Position numbers and translations under genes: made by a program. A stretch of 47,004 nt of DNA from Halomonadaceae bacterium T82-2 (lineage in GTDB: Bacteria > Pseudomonadota > Gammaproteobacteria > Pseudomonadales > Halomonadaceae), in contig LSBP01000027.1 in assembly GCA_001577635.1 (NCBI GenBank), forward strand, positions 1 through 47,004, in the 5' to 3' direction. Below, piece after piece: positions 1 through 8,335 of the stretch. Positions within the stretch are counted from its first letter, which is position 1; each line of letters starts with the position of its first letter. The notes under the pieces were generated by a model that saw only the letters and a list, made by a program, of their open reading frames with translations, ran no database searches and was not told where the DNA came from.

Positions 1-80
1 GTGATGCTGGACGGTGCCGCCTGGATTTCAGCACGGACCTTCGGTGTCGTGGTGGCCTGCTTATGCAGCTTGATGTCCAT
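1..80 (-). CDS. IS481-like transposase, N-terminal fragment (runs off the window)
   Basis: The minus strand starts with ATG at 80 and reads MDIKLHKQATTTPKVRAEIQ, then leaves the window after 26 residues. I recall this opening as that of IS481-type DDE transposases, where a helix-turn-helix follows. The catalytic part lies outside, so intactness cannot be judged. The element's end may lie near 173, where the minus strand reads TGTAGGGGCCCGG; IS481 ends usually begin with TGT. The family call rests on 26 residues. Confidence 0.6.
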   Translation of the reverse strand, partial: MDIKLHKQATTTPKVRAEIQAAPSSI

Positions 81-204
81 GAACCTGCTCCCGAATGAAT
101 TGCTGTAGAAGCTCTCTGGCTGCCAGCAGAGAATAACTCCTATAACTCATTTGATCATCCGGGCCCCTACATTTATGCGCTCGTGATCAAAACCGGGCAG
201 CCAT

Positions 205-234
205 GTAAAACGCCCAGCGAGCTGGGCGTTTTAC
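205..234. terminator. Perfect 14-bp hairpin, probable bidirectional terminator
   Basis: Positions 205-218 are perfectly complementary to 221-234 (arm GTAAAACGCCCAGC, two-base loop). The outer ends of the arms give A and T runs on either strand, as in a bidirectional Rho-independent terminator. It lies in the 230 bp between the IS481-like start and the IS5 remnant. The rest of that stretch, especially 240-310, is AT-rich and holds no gene I can see. Confidence 0.6.
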
Positions 235-310
235 GGAAAAGGCGAGAAAATATTAGATTTTATATATACAGATCATTTCGGTAACAATGTTTCAGTTACC
301 CAACCTATTA

Positions 311-1030
311 AGAGCGCCTTTCAAAACCTGCCTTGAAGCTTGTTCAGATAGACCAAGGAACAGCCCAGCAGCGTAAAGGCATAATGGATATCGACTCGTC
401 GCTCATAGCGCGTGGTGAGTCGCCTCATCCGGCCCAGCCAGGCAAAGGTTCGTTCGACAACCCAGCGATGGCAGCCGAGTCGCTGACTATCCTCGACACC
501 TCGACGAGCAATACGGGGCTGAATGCCACGTCGCCGACAGGCTCGGCGGCAACGGCGATGATCGCACGCCTTGTCCGCATGGAGTTTGTCGGGACGACGG
601 CGAGGCCGTCCCGGTCGCCCCGACGAAATCGGTGGAACGCTATCGAACAGAGCCGTTAATGGCACACTATCGTTCATGTTGGCTCCCGAAAGCAGGACAG
701 CCAACGGGACTCCCTGACGATCGGTCAGGAGGTGCCGCTTGGTGCCCGGTCTTCCTCGGTCTGTCGGGTTGGGGCCGATCGATGAGCCCCCTTTTTTGCC
801 GGTAAGGAGGCACTGTCCATACAGGCTCGCTCCCAATCCAGTTGATCCGCATGCTGCAAGTGTTCCAGCAGCGTCTGATGCAAGCGTTCCCAGACGCCCG
901 CTTCCTGCCAGTCACGCAGGCGCCGCCAACAGGTCACGCCGGAACCGCATCCCATCTCTTGAGGCAACATCTCCCAAGGGATACCCGAGCGCAGGACGAA
1001 TAGGATGCCTGTCAGGGCTGCACGATTGGA
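311..1030 (-). mobile_element. IS5-family (IS427-type) element, one end missing
   Basis: About 720 bp carries an IS5-type transposase on the minus strand. The end after the transposase stop looks intact: from about 311 it reads GAGCGCCTTTCAAAACCTGC, a plausible terminal inverted repeat next to TTA. The other end is absent. Transposase homology stops near 1025-1035 and yjbH coding sequence starts at once, with no matching inverted repeat between them. The junction is placed only to within about 10 bp by reading both proteins. Confidence 0.75.
321..1030 (-). pseudogene. IS5-family transposase, frameshifted and 5'-truncated
   Basis: Two overlapping minus-strand frames make up the protein. The upstream frame carries RAALTGILFVLRSGIPWEML and a WRRLRDWQEAGVW segment. 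The downstream frame (321-836) carries GPNPTDRGRPGTKRHLLTD, HADKACDHRRCR and WVVERTFAWLGRMRRL, which are the DDE-type core. The switch falls near 720-830. IS427-group elements often join two frames by programmed -1 frameshifting, so the split alone need not be a mutation. The N-terminal 30-40 residues and start codon are missing at the yjbH junction, so this copy is probably dead. Confidence 0.8.
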
Positions 1031-2082
1031 AACTATCGGCGGACGTCGATACCTTCCGCTACCGCTGGCAGTCCCGCGGCCTGGGGCTGCGGGAGGATAT
1101 CCAGCCACGTCGTGCCTTTCTCGCCGCCAGCCGGTCGGCGGCCCACGATGCGATCTATCGCCACAGCCTTTACGCCACCGCCCTGACCCGGCCCGACGCC
1201 ACGCCGCCTCGCGGCGAAGTGCTCCACGAATCCTCGTTGCGCGACTTTTCCTGGGCCCTGTCGCCGGGGCTCAACCAGAACCTCGGTGGGCCGGACGGCT
1301 ATCTGTATCAGCTCTATGCGCGCCTGGATGCCGAATACCGCACCGACACCAACGGCTGGTTATCCGGCGAAATCGGCGTCAACCTGGCCGACAACCTCGA
1401 CAATTACACCTACATCGCCGACTCCGAGCTGCCCCGCGTGCGCACGCACATCGGTGACTACCTGGCCGGCAGCCGTGTCGGCATCCACACTCTCCAGTAC
1501 ACCCGCACCACGCATTTCGCCCGCAACTGGTACGCGATGGGCTATGGCGGCCTGCTGGAGATGATGTATGCCGGTGCCGGCGGCGAGGTGCTCTATCGCC
1601 CGTTCAACAGCCCGCTGGCCCTGGGCGCCGACCTCAACTGGGTCCGGCAGCGTGATTTCGACCAGCGCTTCGACCTGCGCGATTACAGCACCTGGACCGG
1701 CCACGCCACCGCCTACCTGCAGACCGGCGTCGGGGACGTGCTCGCCAAGCTCAGCGTGGGTCGCTATCTCGCCGGAGATCTCGGGACCACGCTCGACCTG
1801 TCGCGCCGGTTCGCCAACGGCGTGAACGTGGGCGCCTGGGTGACCCTGACCGATGCCGGCAACGCCTATGGCGAAGGAGATTTCGACAAGGGTGTCTACA
1901 TCAGCATCCCGCTCGATGCGTTCTTCGTCGAATCCAGCCGCGGTTACTCGACCATTGCCTGGCAGCCACTGACCCGGGACGGTGGCGCGCGTCTCGCCCG
2001 GCGCTACTCCCTCTACGGCCTGACGCAGGAGCGCGACATGGGCAGCTACTGGGAAGACGCCAGGACGATCATGGAGCCGTAG
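1030..2082 (+). pseudogene. yjbH: YjbH family outer-membrane protein, C-terminal remnant
   Basis: About 350 residues match the C-terminal beta-barrel part of YjbH, an exopolysaccharide-linked outer-membrane protein: SPGLNQNLGGPDGYLYQLYA, LPRVRTHIGDYLAG, YGGLLEMMYAGAGGEVLYRP, SVGRYLAGDLGTTLDLSRRF, then RGYSTIAWQPLTRDGG near the stop. Family members are about 700 residues, so roughly the first half is gone. The open frame continues upstream to 739, but that part is antisense to the transposase and is not YjbH. No promoter or signal peptide is left. Apart from the lost 5' half the frame is clean, which suggests a recent event. It would normally sit with yjbEFG-type polysaccharide genes, which are not here. 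Confidence 0.85.
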
Positions 2083-2093
2083 CGAGACCTCGC

Positions 2094-2139
2094 TCGTCCA
2101 TGGCCGCCGGTCAGCCGCGAGCCCGCACGTCATGGACGA
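2094..2139. terminator. Hairpin between convergent yjbH remnant and aldolase gene
   Basis: TCGTCCATG at 2094-2102 pairs perfectly with CATGGACGA at 2131-2139 across a 28-base GC-rich loop. It lies in the 72 bp between two converging stop codons. There is no clear T run, so termination is inferred from position only. Confidence 0.35.
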
Positions 2140-2154
2140 CCGGCAAGCGCCTCC

Positions 2155-2919
2155 TCAGCGGTAACGCCGGGCCAGTTCGCGCATCGCCCCGGCCAGCAGC
2201 AGGGCATCGACGCCCACGCCGATGAAGGTGCAGCCGGCGTCCCGCCAGGCCCGGGCCTGGGCGTCATCCAGCGTGATGATGCCGGCGGCCTTGCCGGCGT
2301 CGCGAATGCGCCGGATGGCGTCGTCGATGGCCCGCGTGACGGCCGGGTGGTCCGGCTGCCCCGGGTAGCCCATGGCGGCGGAGAGATCCGCCGGGCCGAT
2401 GAACAGGCCATCCACGCCCTCCACGGCGGCGATGGCCTCGATATTGTCCAGTGCCGCCGGGCTCTCGACCTGCAGGATCAGGCAGACCTCGTCATCGGCC
2501 CGGGAGATATAGTCCTCGATTTCCCCCCAGCGCGAGGCGCGTGCCAGCACACTGCCGACCCCGCGAATGCCGGCGGGCGGATAGCGTGTCGCGGCGACCA
2601 GCCGCGCGGCCTGGTCGGCGTCCTCGACCATGGGAATCAGGAAGTTCTGTACCCCGATGTCCAGATACTGCTTGAGCAACACCGGATCGCCCGTCGGCGG
2701 GCGCACGACCGGATGACTCGCGTGCGCGGCCATGACCTGCAGCTGTCCCAGCAGGCTCTGCAGATCGTTCGGCGCGTGCTCGCCATCCAGCAGCAACCAG
2801 TCGAAGCCGGCCGTTGCCGCCATGTCCGCCACATAGGGGCTCGCCAGCCCCAGCCAGATCCCGTGAAGAACATCGCCGGCACGAAGCCGGCGCTTGAAGT
2901 CATTCTCGGTCATTTGCAT
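2155..2919 (-). CDS. HpcH/HpaI-family class II aldolase
   Basis: 254 residues, full length for metal-dependent pyruvate aldolases that cleave 2-keto-4-hydroxy acids (HpaI, GarL, RhmA). Family motifs: [11 protein letters not shown] with catalytic His48, [19 protein letters not shown] with the pyruvate-binding Arg, [15 protein letters not shown] with a metal-ligand Glu, and [14 protein letters not shown] with a metal-ligand Asp. The start at 2919 is preceded by GGGGGAG; ATG at 2913 is an alternative. It is the last gene of the slc run, but 133 bp and a palindrome separate it from comC, so it may have its own promoter. The substrate is not shown by sequence. A sulfonated keto-sugar acid giving pyruvate and sulfolactaldehyde would fit the neighbours and is inference. 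Confidence 0.85.
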   Translation of the reverse strand: MQMTENDFKRRLRAGDVLHGIWLGLASPYVADMAATAGFDWLLLDGEHAPNDLQSLLGQLQVMAAHASHPVVRPPTGDPVLLKQYLDIGVQNFLIPMVEDADQAARLVAATRYPPAGIRGVGSVLARASRWGEIEDYISRADDEVCLILQVESPAALDNIEAIAAVEGVDGLFIGPADLSAAMGYPGQPDHPAVTRAIDDAIRRIRDAGKAAGIITLDDAQARAWRDAGCTFIGVGVDALLLAGAMRELARRYR

Positions 2920-2948
2920 CGTTCGGATCTCCCCCTGCCGGACCCAAG

Positions 2949-2974
2949 AAGTGACCGCTTCAATACGGTCACTT
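2949..2974. promoter_or_regulatory. Palindrome upstream of the HpaI aldolase, operator candidate
   Basis: AAGTGACCG (2949-2957) and CGGTCACTT (2966-2974) are perfect 9-bp arms around eight bases, starting 30 bp upstream of the aldolase ATG. No T run follows, so an operator is more likely than a terminator. The regulator is unknown. It does not resemble the GntR-linked or LacI-linked sites elsewhere in this locus. Confidence 0.45.
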
Positions 2975-3052
2975 CATCAACCTGTCATGCAAGCATACAC
3001 AAGGCAGCCGGAATGGCGAGGCCTGGCCGGTGGCACTGCTCTGCCAGCCCAT

Positions 3053-4057
3053 TCAATCGGCCGACGCTCCGCAATAGGCCCTGAGCTCCTCGACCAGGGC
3101 CACGGGAAGCTCGATGCTCTCGGCATGGCGTTCACGCGTGGCATAGCGGCGGTCGCCGGGCAGGCGCACGCCCTCCTGCTCGAGCATCGCCGTCAGCAGG
3201 GTCTCGACATGCCCCGTGTAGCCCTCGCTGAAATGCGCCGGATCGAAGGCCAGGATCAGGTGGCCGACCCCGGGCGGCTCCCCTTCGGCTTCGAAGAAGG
3301 AGGACGCCTGGAAGCCGAAGTGGCTGCCGGTGAGCCCCGCGGTCAGTAGTTCCACCATCAAGGCCAGCGCTGCGCCCTTGGCATCCCCCGCGGGTACCAT
3401 GCTGCCGGCGATGGCGGCATCGGGGTCGGTGGTCGGCCGGCCCTCGGTATCGAGCGCCCAGCCCTCGGGAATCGGCTCTCCCGCCTTCTTCGCCAGCATC
3501 ACCTTGCCTCGGGCGACCTTCGACAGCGAGAGGTCGATCACCAGAGGATCGGCCGCAGCACGTGGCGAGGCGAAGGCGATCGGATTGGTCCCGTACAGCG
3601 GCCGCTTGCCGCCCCAGGGGGCCATCGCAGAGGGCGCATTGCTGAAGGCCAGCGCCACCAGCCCTTCCCGCGCCAGTTGCTCGACCGGCGCTCCGGCGAC
3701 ACCGAAATGGTGGGAGCGGGCGATCGCCACCGCGACCATGCCCAGCTCACGCGCGAGCGGGATCGCTCGTTCGACACCGCGGGCGATTGCCGGGAACGCC
3801 AGACCGTGCCGGGCATCGACCCGAATCACCGAGCCCTTGACGTCGACCCGGGCGCGGGCATCGACGACCACCTTGCCGCTGCGCGCCTGGGCCAGGTAGA
3901 ACGGCAGGCGCGACAGCCCATGAGACGGCAGGCCGTCGCGCTCGGCGTCCAGCAGGGCGCGCGCGCAGACACCGGCTTCCCACTCGGGAACACCGACGGC
4001 CAGCAGCGCATCGCGGGCCAGGGCCTGCGCCTCGTCCAGCGTCAGTTGCGTCTTCAT
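3053..4057 (-). CDS. comC: (R)-sulfolactate dehydrogenase, Ldh2/MdhG family
   Basis: 334 residues of the malate/L-sulfolactate dehydrogenase family, a fold distinct from classical LDH. Visible are the N-terminal ARALLDAERDGLPSHGLSRL helix, catalytic IARSHHFGVAG, and YGTNPIAFASP with the following LVIDLSLSKVARGKV for NAD(P)H binding. The start overlaps the slcC stop by four bases (ATGA), so the two are translationally coupled. In Chromohalobacter salexigens ComC and SlcC together convert (S)- to (R)-sulfolactate through sulfopyruvate; the same adjacent pair is here with suyAB nearby. Sequence alone would also allow malate or ureidoglycolate dehydrogenase; the context decides. Confidence 0.85.
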   Translation of the reverse strand: MKTQLTLDEAQALARDALLAVGVPEWEAGVCARALLDAERDGLPSHGLSRLPFYLAQARSGKVVVDARARVDVKGSVIRVDARHGLAFPAIARGVERAIPLARELGMVAVAIARSHHFGVAGAPVEQLAREGLVALAFSNAPSAMAPWGGKRPLYGTNPIAFASPRAAADPLVIDLSLSKVARGKVMLAKKAGEPIPEGWALDTEGRPTTDPDAAIAGSMVPAGDAKGAALALMVELLTAGLTGSHFGFQASSFFEAEGEPPGVGHLILAFDPAHFSEGYTGHVETLLTAMLEQEGVRLPGDRRYATRERHAESIELPVALVEELRAYCGASAD

Positions 4058-4983
4058 GCGGGGACTCCCAGCGCGCGGCGCACGTTGTCGATGGTGATCC
4101 AGCTGATGCGGGTGTTGGACTCGTGGGTGACCCCGGCGATATGCGGCGTGGCGATCAGCCCCTCGACCCCGGCCAGCACCGAGCCTTCGGCAAGCGGCTC
4201 GTTCTCGAAGACATCCAGCATCGCCCCGCCCAGATGGCCCTCTCCCAGGCTGGCGGCCAGGGCCGCTTCATCGACGATGCCGCCCCGGGCCGTGTTGATC
4301 AGCACGCTGCCGGCCTTCATCCTCGCCAGCGCCGCGGTATCGATCAGGTGGCGTGTGCCATCGGTCAGCGGCACATGCAGGCTCACGGCGTCCACGCTTT
4401 CCAGCAGCGTCTCGAGGTGCTCGACGCGCTCGACCGATGCCCAGGCAGCATCGCCCTCGGTCACGAAGGGATCGAAGGCCATCACCGTCATGCCCAGACA
4501 CTGCGCGCGCCGCGCCAGGTCCCGGGCGATGCCGCCGAAGCCCACCAGCCCCAGCACGGCGCCCTGGGTTTCATGCCCCATCAGCGCCTGGCGGGGCCAT
4601 TCGCCGCCGAGAACCCGCGCCGTGGACAGATAGGCGCCGCGACGCAGCATGAAGATGCCGGTCAGCACATACTCGGCGACCGACACGGTATTGCCACCGG
4701 TCGCCGGCAGTACCTCGACCCCCCGCTCGCGACAGGCGTCGAGATCGAAATTGTCGAGCCCGACGCCCAGCCGCCCCACGGCGCTCAGGTCGGGGAACCG
4801 ATCGAGCAGTTCACGATCGACACGAGTGCGATTGCGCACGATCAGCGCCTTCACACCCTGCCCCAGCCCCAGCAGACGCTCGCGTTCCTCCACCAGCGTC
4901 GGGTCGAAGGTGACCTCGCAATCCTTCGCCAGGGCCGCGACGGCCGCCTCGTCCATGAACTCACTGATCAACACATCCGTCAT
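4054..4983 (-). CDS. slcC: (S)-sulfolactate dehydrogenase, D-2-hydroxyacid dehydrogenase family
   Basis: 309 residues from ATG at 4983, which has GAGGA seven bases upstream; the frame stays open further upstream but only into intergenic and tctB sequence. Motifs: nucleotide-binding GLVGFGGIARDLARRA, substrate Arg in NTARGGIVDEAAL, Glu in DVFENEPL and catalytic His in TPHIAGVTHES. NAD+-dependent oxidation of (S)-sulfolactate to sulfopyruvate is inferred from its place between a tripartite transporter and comC, the arrangement known for SlcC. It follows tctB by 17 bp, so it belongs to the same transcript. Related enzymes act on phosphoglycerate or glyoxylate, and the fold alone would not separate them. 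Confidence 0.85.
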   Translation of the reverse strand: MTDVLISEFMDEAAVAALAKDCEVTFDPTLVEERERLLGLGQGVKALIVRNRTRVDRELLDRFPDLSAVGRLGVGLDNFDLDACRERGVEVLPATGGNTVSVAEYVLTGIFMLRRGAYLSTARVLGGEWPRQALMGHETQGAVLGLVGFGGIARDLARRAQCLGMTVMAFDPFVTEGDAAWASVERVEHLETLLESVDAVSLHVPLTDGTRHLIDTAALARMKAGSVLINTARGGIVDEAALAASLGEGHLGGAMLDVFENEPLAEGSVLAGVEGLIATPHIAGVTHESNTRISWITIDNVRRALGVPA

Positions 4984-5000
4984 GCCGTTTTCCTCGTTAA

Positions 5001-5483
5001 TCACAATTGACGCCACAGCAGGCCCACCGGCAGCGGCACGTTCAGCACCACGGCGAACAGGGTGTAGAAAGCGCCGATAATGGCCGCCAGGGCGATGGCG
5101 TAGCCCCCGACGCGTCGCGGCGTCCAGGCGTGGTAATGCGCCAGCACGGCCAGCGCCGCGGCGCTGATCAGGCTCGCCGCCAGAAAGCCCAGCCACTTGA
5201 GCGCGAAGCTCCAGACCAGCATCACCGCGATCAGCCCCAGGCGCCGGCCGACGCTGCCCGGCTCGGGCCGCGCACGCCGCGGATGGACCACGAAGCTCTT
5301 GATCAGCAACGCCGCGCTGAAGACCAGCAGCAGCGTGGCGATGGTGCGCGGGAAGACGCTGGCCATGATCGACATGTCCCGGCTGAAGACGATCGCCCCG
5401 GTAGCGATGACGATCATCACCACGGCCAGCACGCGATCCGACGGACGGGCGTCGAGCGTCGACGTTTCGTGGTCAGTGGCCAT
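5001..5483 (-). CDS. slcF: Tripartite tricarboxylate transporter, small membrane subunit (TctB type)
   Basis: 160 residues with four hydrophobic segments (about 17-35, 40-60, 80-120 split in two, 130-150), the TctB/DUF1468 pattern. It begins inside the tctA end with an 11-bp overlap and precedes slcC by 17 bp. TctB partners TctA in a sodium-coupled secondary transporter fed by a periplasmic binding protein. The likely substrate is sulfolactate, from its place before slcC-comC. The SlcF name follows the C. salexigens slcHFG genes; gene order here is binding protein, large subunit, small subunit. Confidence 0.8.
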   Translation of the reverse strand: MATDHETSTLDARPSDRVLAVVMIVIATGAIVFSRDMSIMASVFPRTIATLLLVFSAALLIKSFVVHPRRARPEPGSVGRRLGLIAVMLVWSFALKWLGFLAASLISAAALAVLAHYHAWTPRRVGGYAIALAAIIGAFYTLFAVVLNVPLPVGLLWRQL

Positions 5484-6984
5484 TGGCGGTCTCCTTGGGT
5501 GAACGGGTGCGCCAGGCGCGCCACAGCGGGAAGAGCACCGAGAGCAGCACCAGCGCGATGATCGCCAACGACAGCGGCCGACCGAAGAAGGCGCCCATCA
5601 CCGAGCCGGAGGCATTGCCCATCAGGTAGCCCTGGACGAAGCCCTGCTCGGCGATCGGTCCCAGGATCAGCCCCAGCACGATCGGCGACGGCTTCACGCC
5701 GTAGCGCGACAGCACCCAGCCGACCACGCCCAGCACCACCATCACCACCACGTCGAAGGGATTGTTGCGGATGGCGTAGGTGCCGATGATGGTCATGAAG
5801 GCGATGCTCGGCACCAGCAGTGCCTTGGGGATGCTGACGATCGACTTGAAGGCATAACGGCCGATCAGCAGCCCGATGGGCAGCATCAGCAACGTGGCGA
5901 TGAACAGCCCGCCGATGAAGGTGTAGGTGACGCCGACATTGGTGGTGAACATCTCCGGCCCGGTGCGGAATCCCTGGACCAGCAGCGCACCCAGGATCAC
6001 CGCGTCGGGCGGTGTGCCCGGAATGCCCAGCACGAAGGTAGGGATGAAACCGCCGCCGACGGTGGCATTGTTGGCGGTCTCGGTGGCGATCACGCCGTCC
6101 GGCTCGCCCTTGCCGAACTGGTCACTGCGCGGCGAGGTGCGCCGGGCCTCGGAATAGGACACCAGGCTGGCAATCGAGCCGCCGGCCCCCGGCAGGATCG
6201 CCACGGCGGTGCCGATGATCGCGCTGCGCAGGGCATTGAACTTGCCCCGCCACATCAGCGAGAGCCCCTCGCCGAAGCGGATGCCGCGCCCCTCCTCGGG
6301 CGGCTCCAGGTGAGCGCTGGGTGTGGCCACCAGGTCGATCAGTACCGGGATGCAGTACAGACCGATCAGCGCCGAGATGGTCTCCACCCCGCCGAGCAGG
6401 AACTGCGAGCCGAAGGCATAGCGGATATCGGCGCCGATCACCGAGACCCCCACCGTGGACAGCAGCAGCCCCAGCCCGGCGCCGATGAAACCCTTGAGGG
6501 TCGAGCCCTCGGAGAGCGCCGAGATCAGCGTCAGGCCGAAGATCGCCAGCCAGAAGTATTCCACCGGCCCGAACTTCAGGGCGATCTGGGCCAGCAGCGG
6601 CGCCAGGGTCAGCAGCGCCACCGCGCCCACCAGCCCGCCGATCATCGATGACAGGGTCGACAGCGTGACCGCCAGATCGCCGTCGCCGCGCTTGGCCATG
6701 GGGAAGCCGTCGAAAGTCGTGGCGATCGCCGATGGCGTCCCCGGCGTGTTGACCAGGATCGCCGCGTAGGAACCGCCGTAGATGGCCCCGGTGTAGATCG
6801 CTCCCAGCATGATCAGCGCCGCCTCGGGCGGCATGCCGAAAGTCACCGGCACCAGTACCGCCACCGCCATGGTCGCCGACAACCCGGGCAGGGCCCCGAT
6901 GAGGATGCCGGCGGCAACCCCCACGATGGCCAGCATCAGGTTGATCGGGGACAGGGCGGCGGCCATGAAACTCAGGGTATCCAT
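5473..6984 (-). CDS. slcG: Tripartite tricarboxylate transporter, large permease subunit (TctA type)
   Basis: 503 residues, normal for TctA, with about a dozen membrane segments. The family block GALPGLSATMAVAVLVPVTF followed by GAIYTGAIYGGSYAAILVNT and PGTPSAIATTFDGFPMAKRG is complete, and the second PGTPPDAVILGALLVQGF repeat is present near residue 320. A strong ribosome site (GGAGGTAG) precedes ATG 6984. It forms the transport channel for a ligand delivered by the binding protein encoded 58 bp upstream, here probably sulfolactate. A very GC-rich hairpin separates the two genes. Confidence 0.9.
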   Translation of the reverse strand: MDTLSFMAAALSPINLMLAIVGVAAGILIGALPGLSATMAVAVLVPVTFGMPPEAALIMLGAIYTGAIYGGSYAAILVNTPGTPSAIATTFDGFPMAKRGDGDLAVTLSTLSSMIGGLVGAVALLTLAPLLAQIALKFGPVEYFWLAIFGLTLISALSEGSTLKGFIGAGLGLLLSTVGVSVIGADIRYAFGSQFLLGGVETISALIGLYCIPVLIDLVATPSAHLEPPEEGRGIRFGEGLSLMWRGKFNALRSAIIGTAVAILPGAGGSIASLVSYSEARRTSPRSDQFGKGEPDGVIATETANNATVGGGFIPTFVLGIPGTPPDAVILGALLVQGFRTGPEMFTTNVGVTYTFIGGLFIATLLMLPIGLLIGRYAFKSIVSIPKALLVPSIAFMTIIGTYAIRNNPFDVVVMVVLGVVGWVLSRYGVKPSPIVLGLILGPIAEQGFVQGYLMGNASGSVMGAFFGRPLSLAIIALVLLSVLFPLWRAWRTRSPKETANGH

Positions 6985-7003
6985 GCACTACCTCCATACC
7001 GAA

Positions 7004-7026
7004 CGGGCCCCGCCAAGCGGGGCCCG
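7004..7026 (-). other. Intercistronic hairpin between binding protein and permease genes
   Basis: CGGGCCCCGC (7004-7013) and GCGGGGCCCG (7017-7026) are perfect 10-bp arms with a three-base loop, and no T run follows. Such a stem after a periplasmic binding protein gene commonly protects the upstream mRNA from 3' decay or causes partial termination, giving more binding protein than permease. The effect here is inferred. Confidence 0.6.
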
Positions 7027-7042
7027 AGGAAGGTCGATCAAC

Positions 7043-8026
7043 TCACTTGATGATGCCCATCTCGCGCGCGACCTTCTCGTACTCGGCGCGGCGCTTGGCC
7101 ATGAAGTCATCCATCTGGTCGTACGGCACGTCGATCAGCACGAAGCCCAGATCTTCCATCTTCTGGCGGAACTCGGGATTCTGGTTGATCTTGCCGAAGA
7201 TCTCGGAAAGCTTCTTCGTCACGTCCTCCGGCGTGCTCTTGGGCACCGCCATGCCGCGGTAGGCACCGCCGGTCATGTCATAACCGAGTTCCTTGAAGGT
7301 CGGCACGTCCGGGAACAACGGATGGCGCTCGTTGGCGGCCACCGCCAGCATGCGCACCTTGTCCTTGTGGTTGGCCGCGGTGGTGGTATAGCCCCACTCG
7401 GCCTGTACCTGGCCGCCGAGCAGCGCCGTGACCGCCGCCCCGGTGCCCTTGAAGGGGATGTAGGTGGTCTTGACGTCGGCCATGGACTCGAAGCGCCGAT
7501 TGGCGATGTCATTGGCCGACTGGGTCCCGCTACCCGAGACGGTGACGCTGCCCGGCGCCTTCTTGGCGGCGGCGATCAGGTCATCCAGGGTCTTGTAGGG
7601 GCTGTCCTTCTTGACGATCAGCGCGTCCGGCGAATAGTGGAAGTAGAAGAAGTTCTTCAGGTCCTCGGTCTTGAAGCCCGGGTCCTTGCCCATCGGCTTG
7701 AGGATGATGTGCGGCAGGTTGGTGCCCATGATGGTGTAGCCGTCGCCATCCATCTCGTTGAGCTGCGACCAGCCGACCGCGCCCCCGCCACCGGCCATGT
7801 ACTGGATGATCAGCTGCTGGCCGGTGATGTCCTGAAAGTACTTTTGTTGCAGGCGGGCGCTGATGTCCGACTCGCCGCCCGGGCCGAAGGGAATGATGTA
7901 CTGGATGTTGTGATCGGGGAAGGAGCCTGTATCGGCGGCCATGGCAGGGCCGGCGATGGCGGCGGCGCTGAGCAGCCCGCCCATGAGGGCGCCCAGTTTC
8001 CAGGTCGTGAAGCGTGTCTGGCGCAT
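7043..8026 (-). CDS. slcH: Tripartite transporter periplasmic binding protein (TctC/Bug family)
   Basis: 327 residues from ATG 8026, which is preceded by GGAGAC. A longer frame to 8113 exists, but only from 8026 is there a proper signal peptide: MRQTRFTTWKLG, a hydrophobic core, then cleavage after GPAMA. The mature protein shows the Bug pattern: IQYIIPFGPGGESDISARLQ, then QYMAGGGGAVGWSQLNEM near the ligand pocket, ending MDDFMAKRRAEYEKVAREM. It should bind sulfolactate (or a related carboxylate) in the periplasm and deliver it to SlcF/SlcG. It is the first gene of the slc operon, about 260 nt downstream of the predicted promoter at 8284-8324, with a CAA-rich leader. Confidence 0.85.
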   Translation of the reverse strand: MRQTRFTTWKLGALMGGLLSAAAIAGPAMAADTGSFPDHNIQYIIPFGPGGESDISARLQQKYFQDITGQQLIIQYMAGGGGAVGWSQLNEMDGDGYTIMGTNLPHIILKPMGKDPGFKTEDLKNFFYFHYSPDALIVKKDSPYKTLDDLIAAAKKAPGSVTVSGSGTQSANDIANRRFESMADVKTTYIPFKGTGAAVTALLGGQVQAEWGYTTTAANHKDKVRMLAVAANERHPLFPDVPTFKELGYDMTGGAYRGMAVPKSTPEDVTKKLSEIFGKINQNPEFRQKMEDLGFVLIDVPYDQMDDFMAKRRAEYEKVAREMGIIK

Positions 8027-8042
8027 GTTTCGTCTCCGATTC

Positions 8043-8062
8043 GGTTTGTTGCTGTTGTTGTG
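8043..8062 (-). promoter_or_regulatory. CAA-repeat leader upstream of slcH
   Basis: On the minus strand the leader reads CACAACAACAGCAACAAACC just ahead of the ribosome site. This fits the A-rich AAnAAnAA pattern bound by Hfq/Crc in Pseudomonas catabolite repression. The match is by eye. The remaining leader (8063-8283) carries no gene that I can support. Confidence 0.45.
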
Positions 8063-8283
8063 CTTCGGTATGGAGCGAGCCCGCGGGCCCGGCGACACAT
8101 CGCCCATCGCCATGTCGCGATGCGCGGTGTTGCTCTTGTCGTTCTTGGTTTACCGGCGGGCCGAACCCAGTATTGCGCATTCCGGCCTCACCGCGTTGTC
8201 TGTCGATCCTGTTCTTTGGTCTAGAGGATCTCGGCTTTTTTCGTCAGGCGATACCGCCCTGATGCATGACCGGCTTGCCTCGC

Positions 8284-8324
8284 CCTCAACTCATATATAT
8301 GACATAGTATATAAAACAGTCAAG
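8284..8324 (-). promoter_or_regulatory. Promoter/operator of the slc operon, overlapping the gntR ribosome site
   Basis: This 41-bp block is repeated at 18542-18582 upstream of suyA with three mismatches and the same orientation. Read on the minus strand it offers a -35 TTGACT (8323-8318) and, 18 bp on, a -10 TATATA (8299-8294). The interval contains an AT-rich near-dyad around ATGaCAT (TATATATG and CATAGTATA). On the plus strand it runs into the AAGGAG of gntR. The divergent GntR protein is the obvious candidate ligand, giving autoregulation as well. Confidence 0.75.
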
Positions 8325-8335
8325 GAGATGTCGGC

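Noticed and set aside
739-1030. Upstream extension of the yjbH open frame
   Set aside because: This part is antisense to the IS5 transposase and matches nothing in YjbH; the frame is open by chance.
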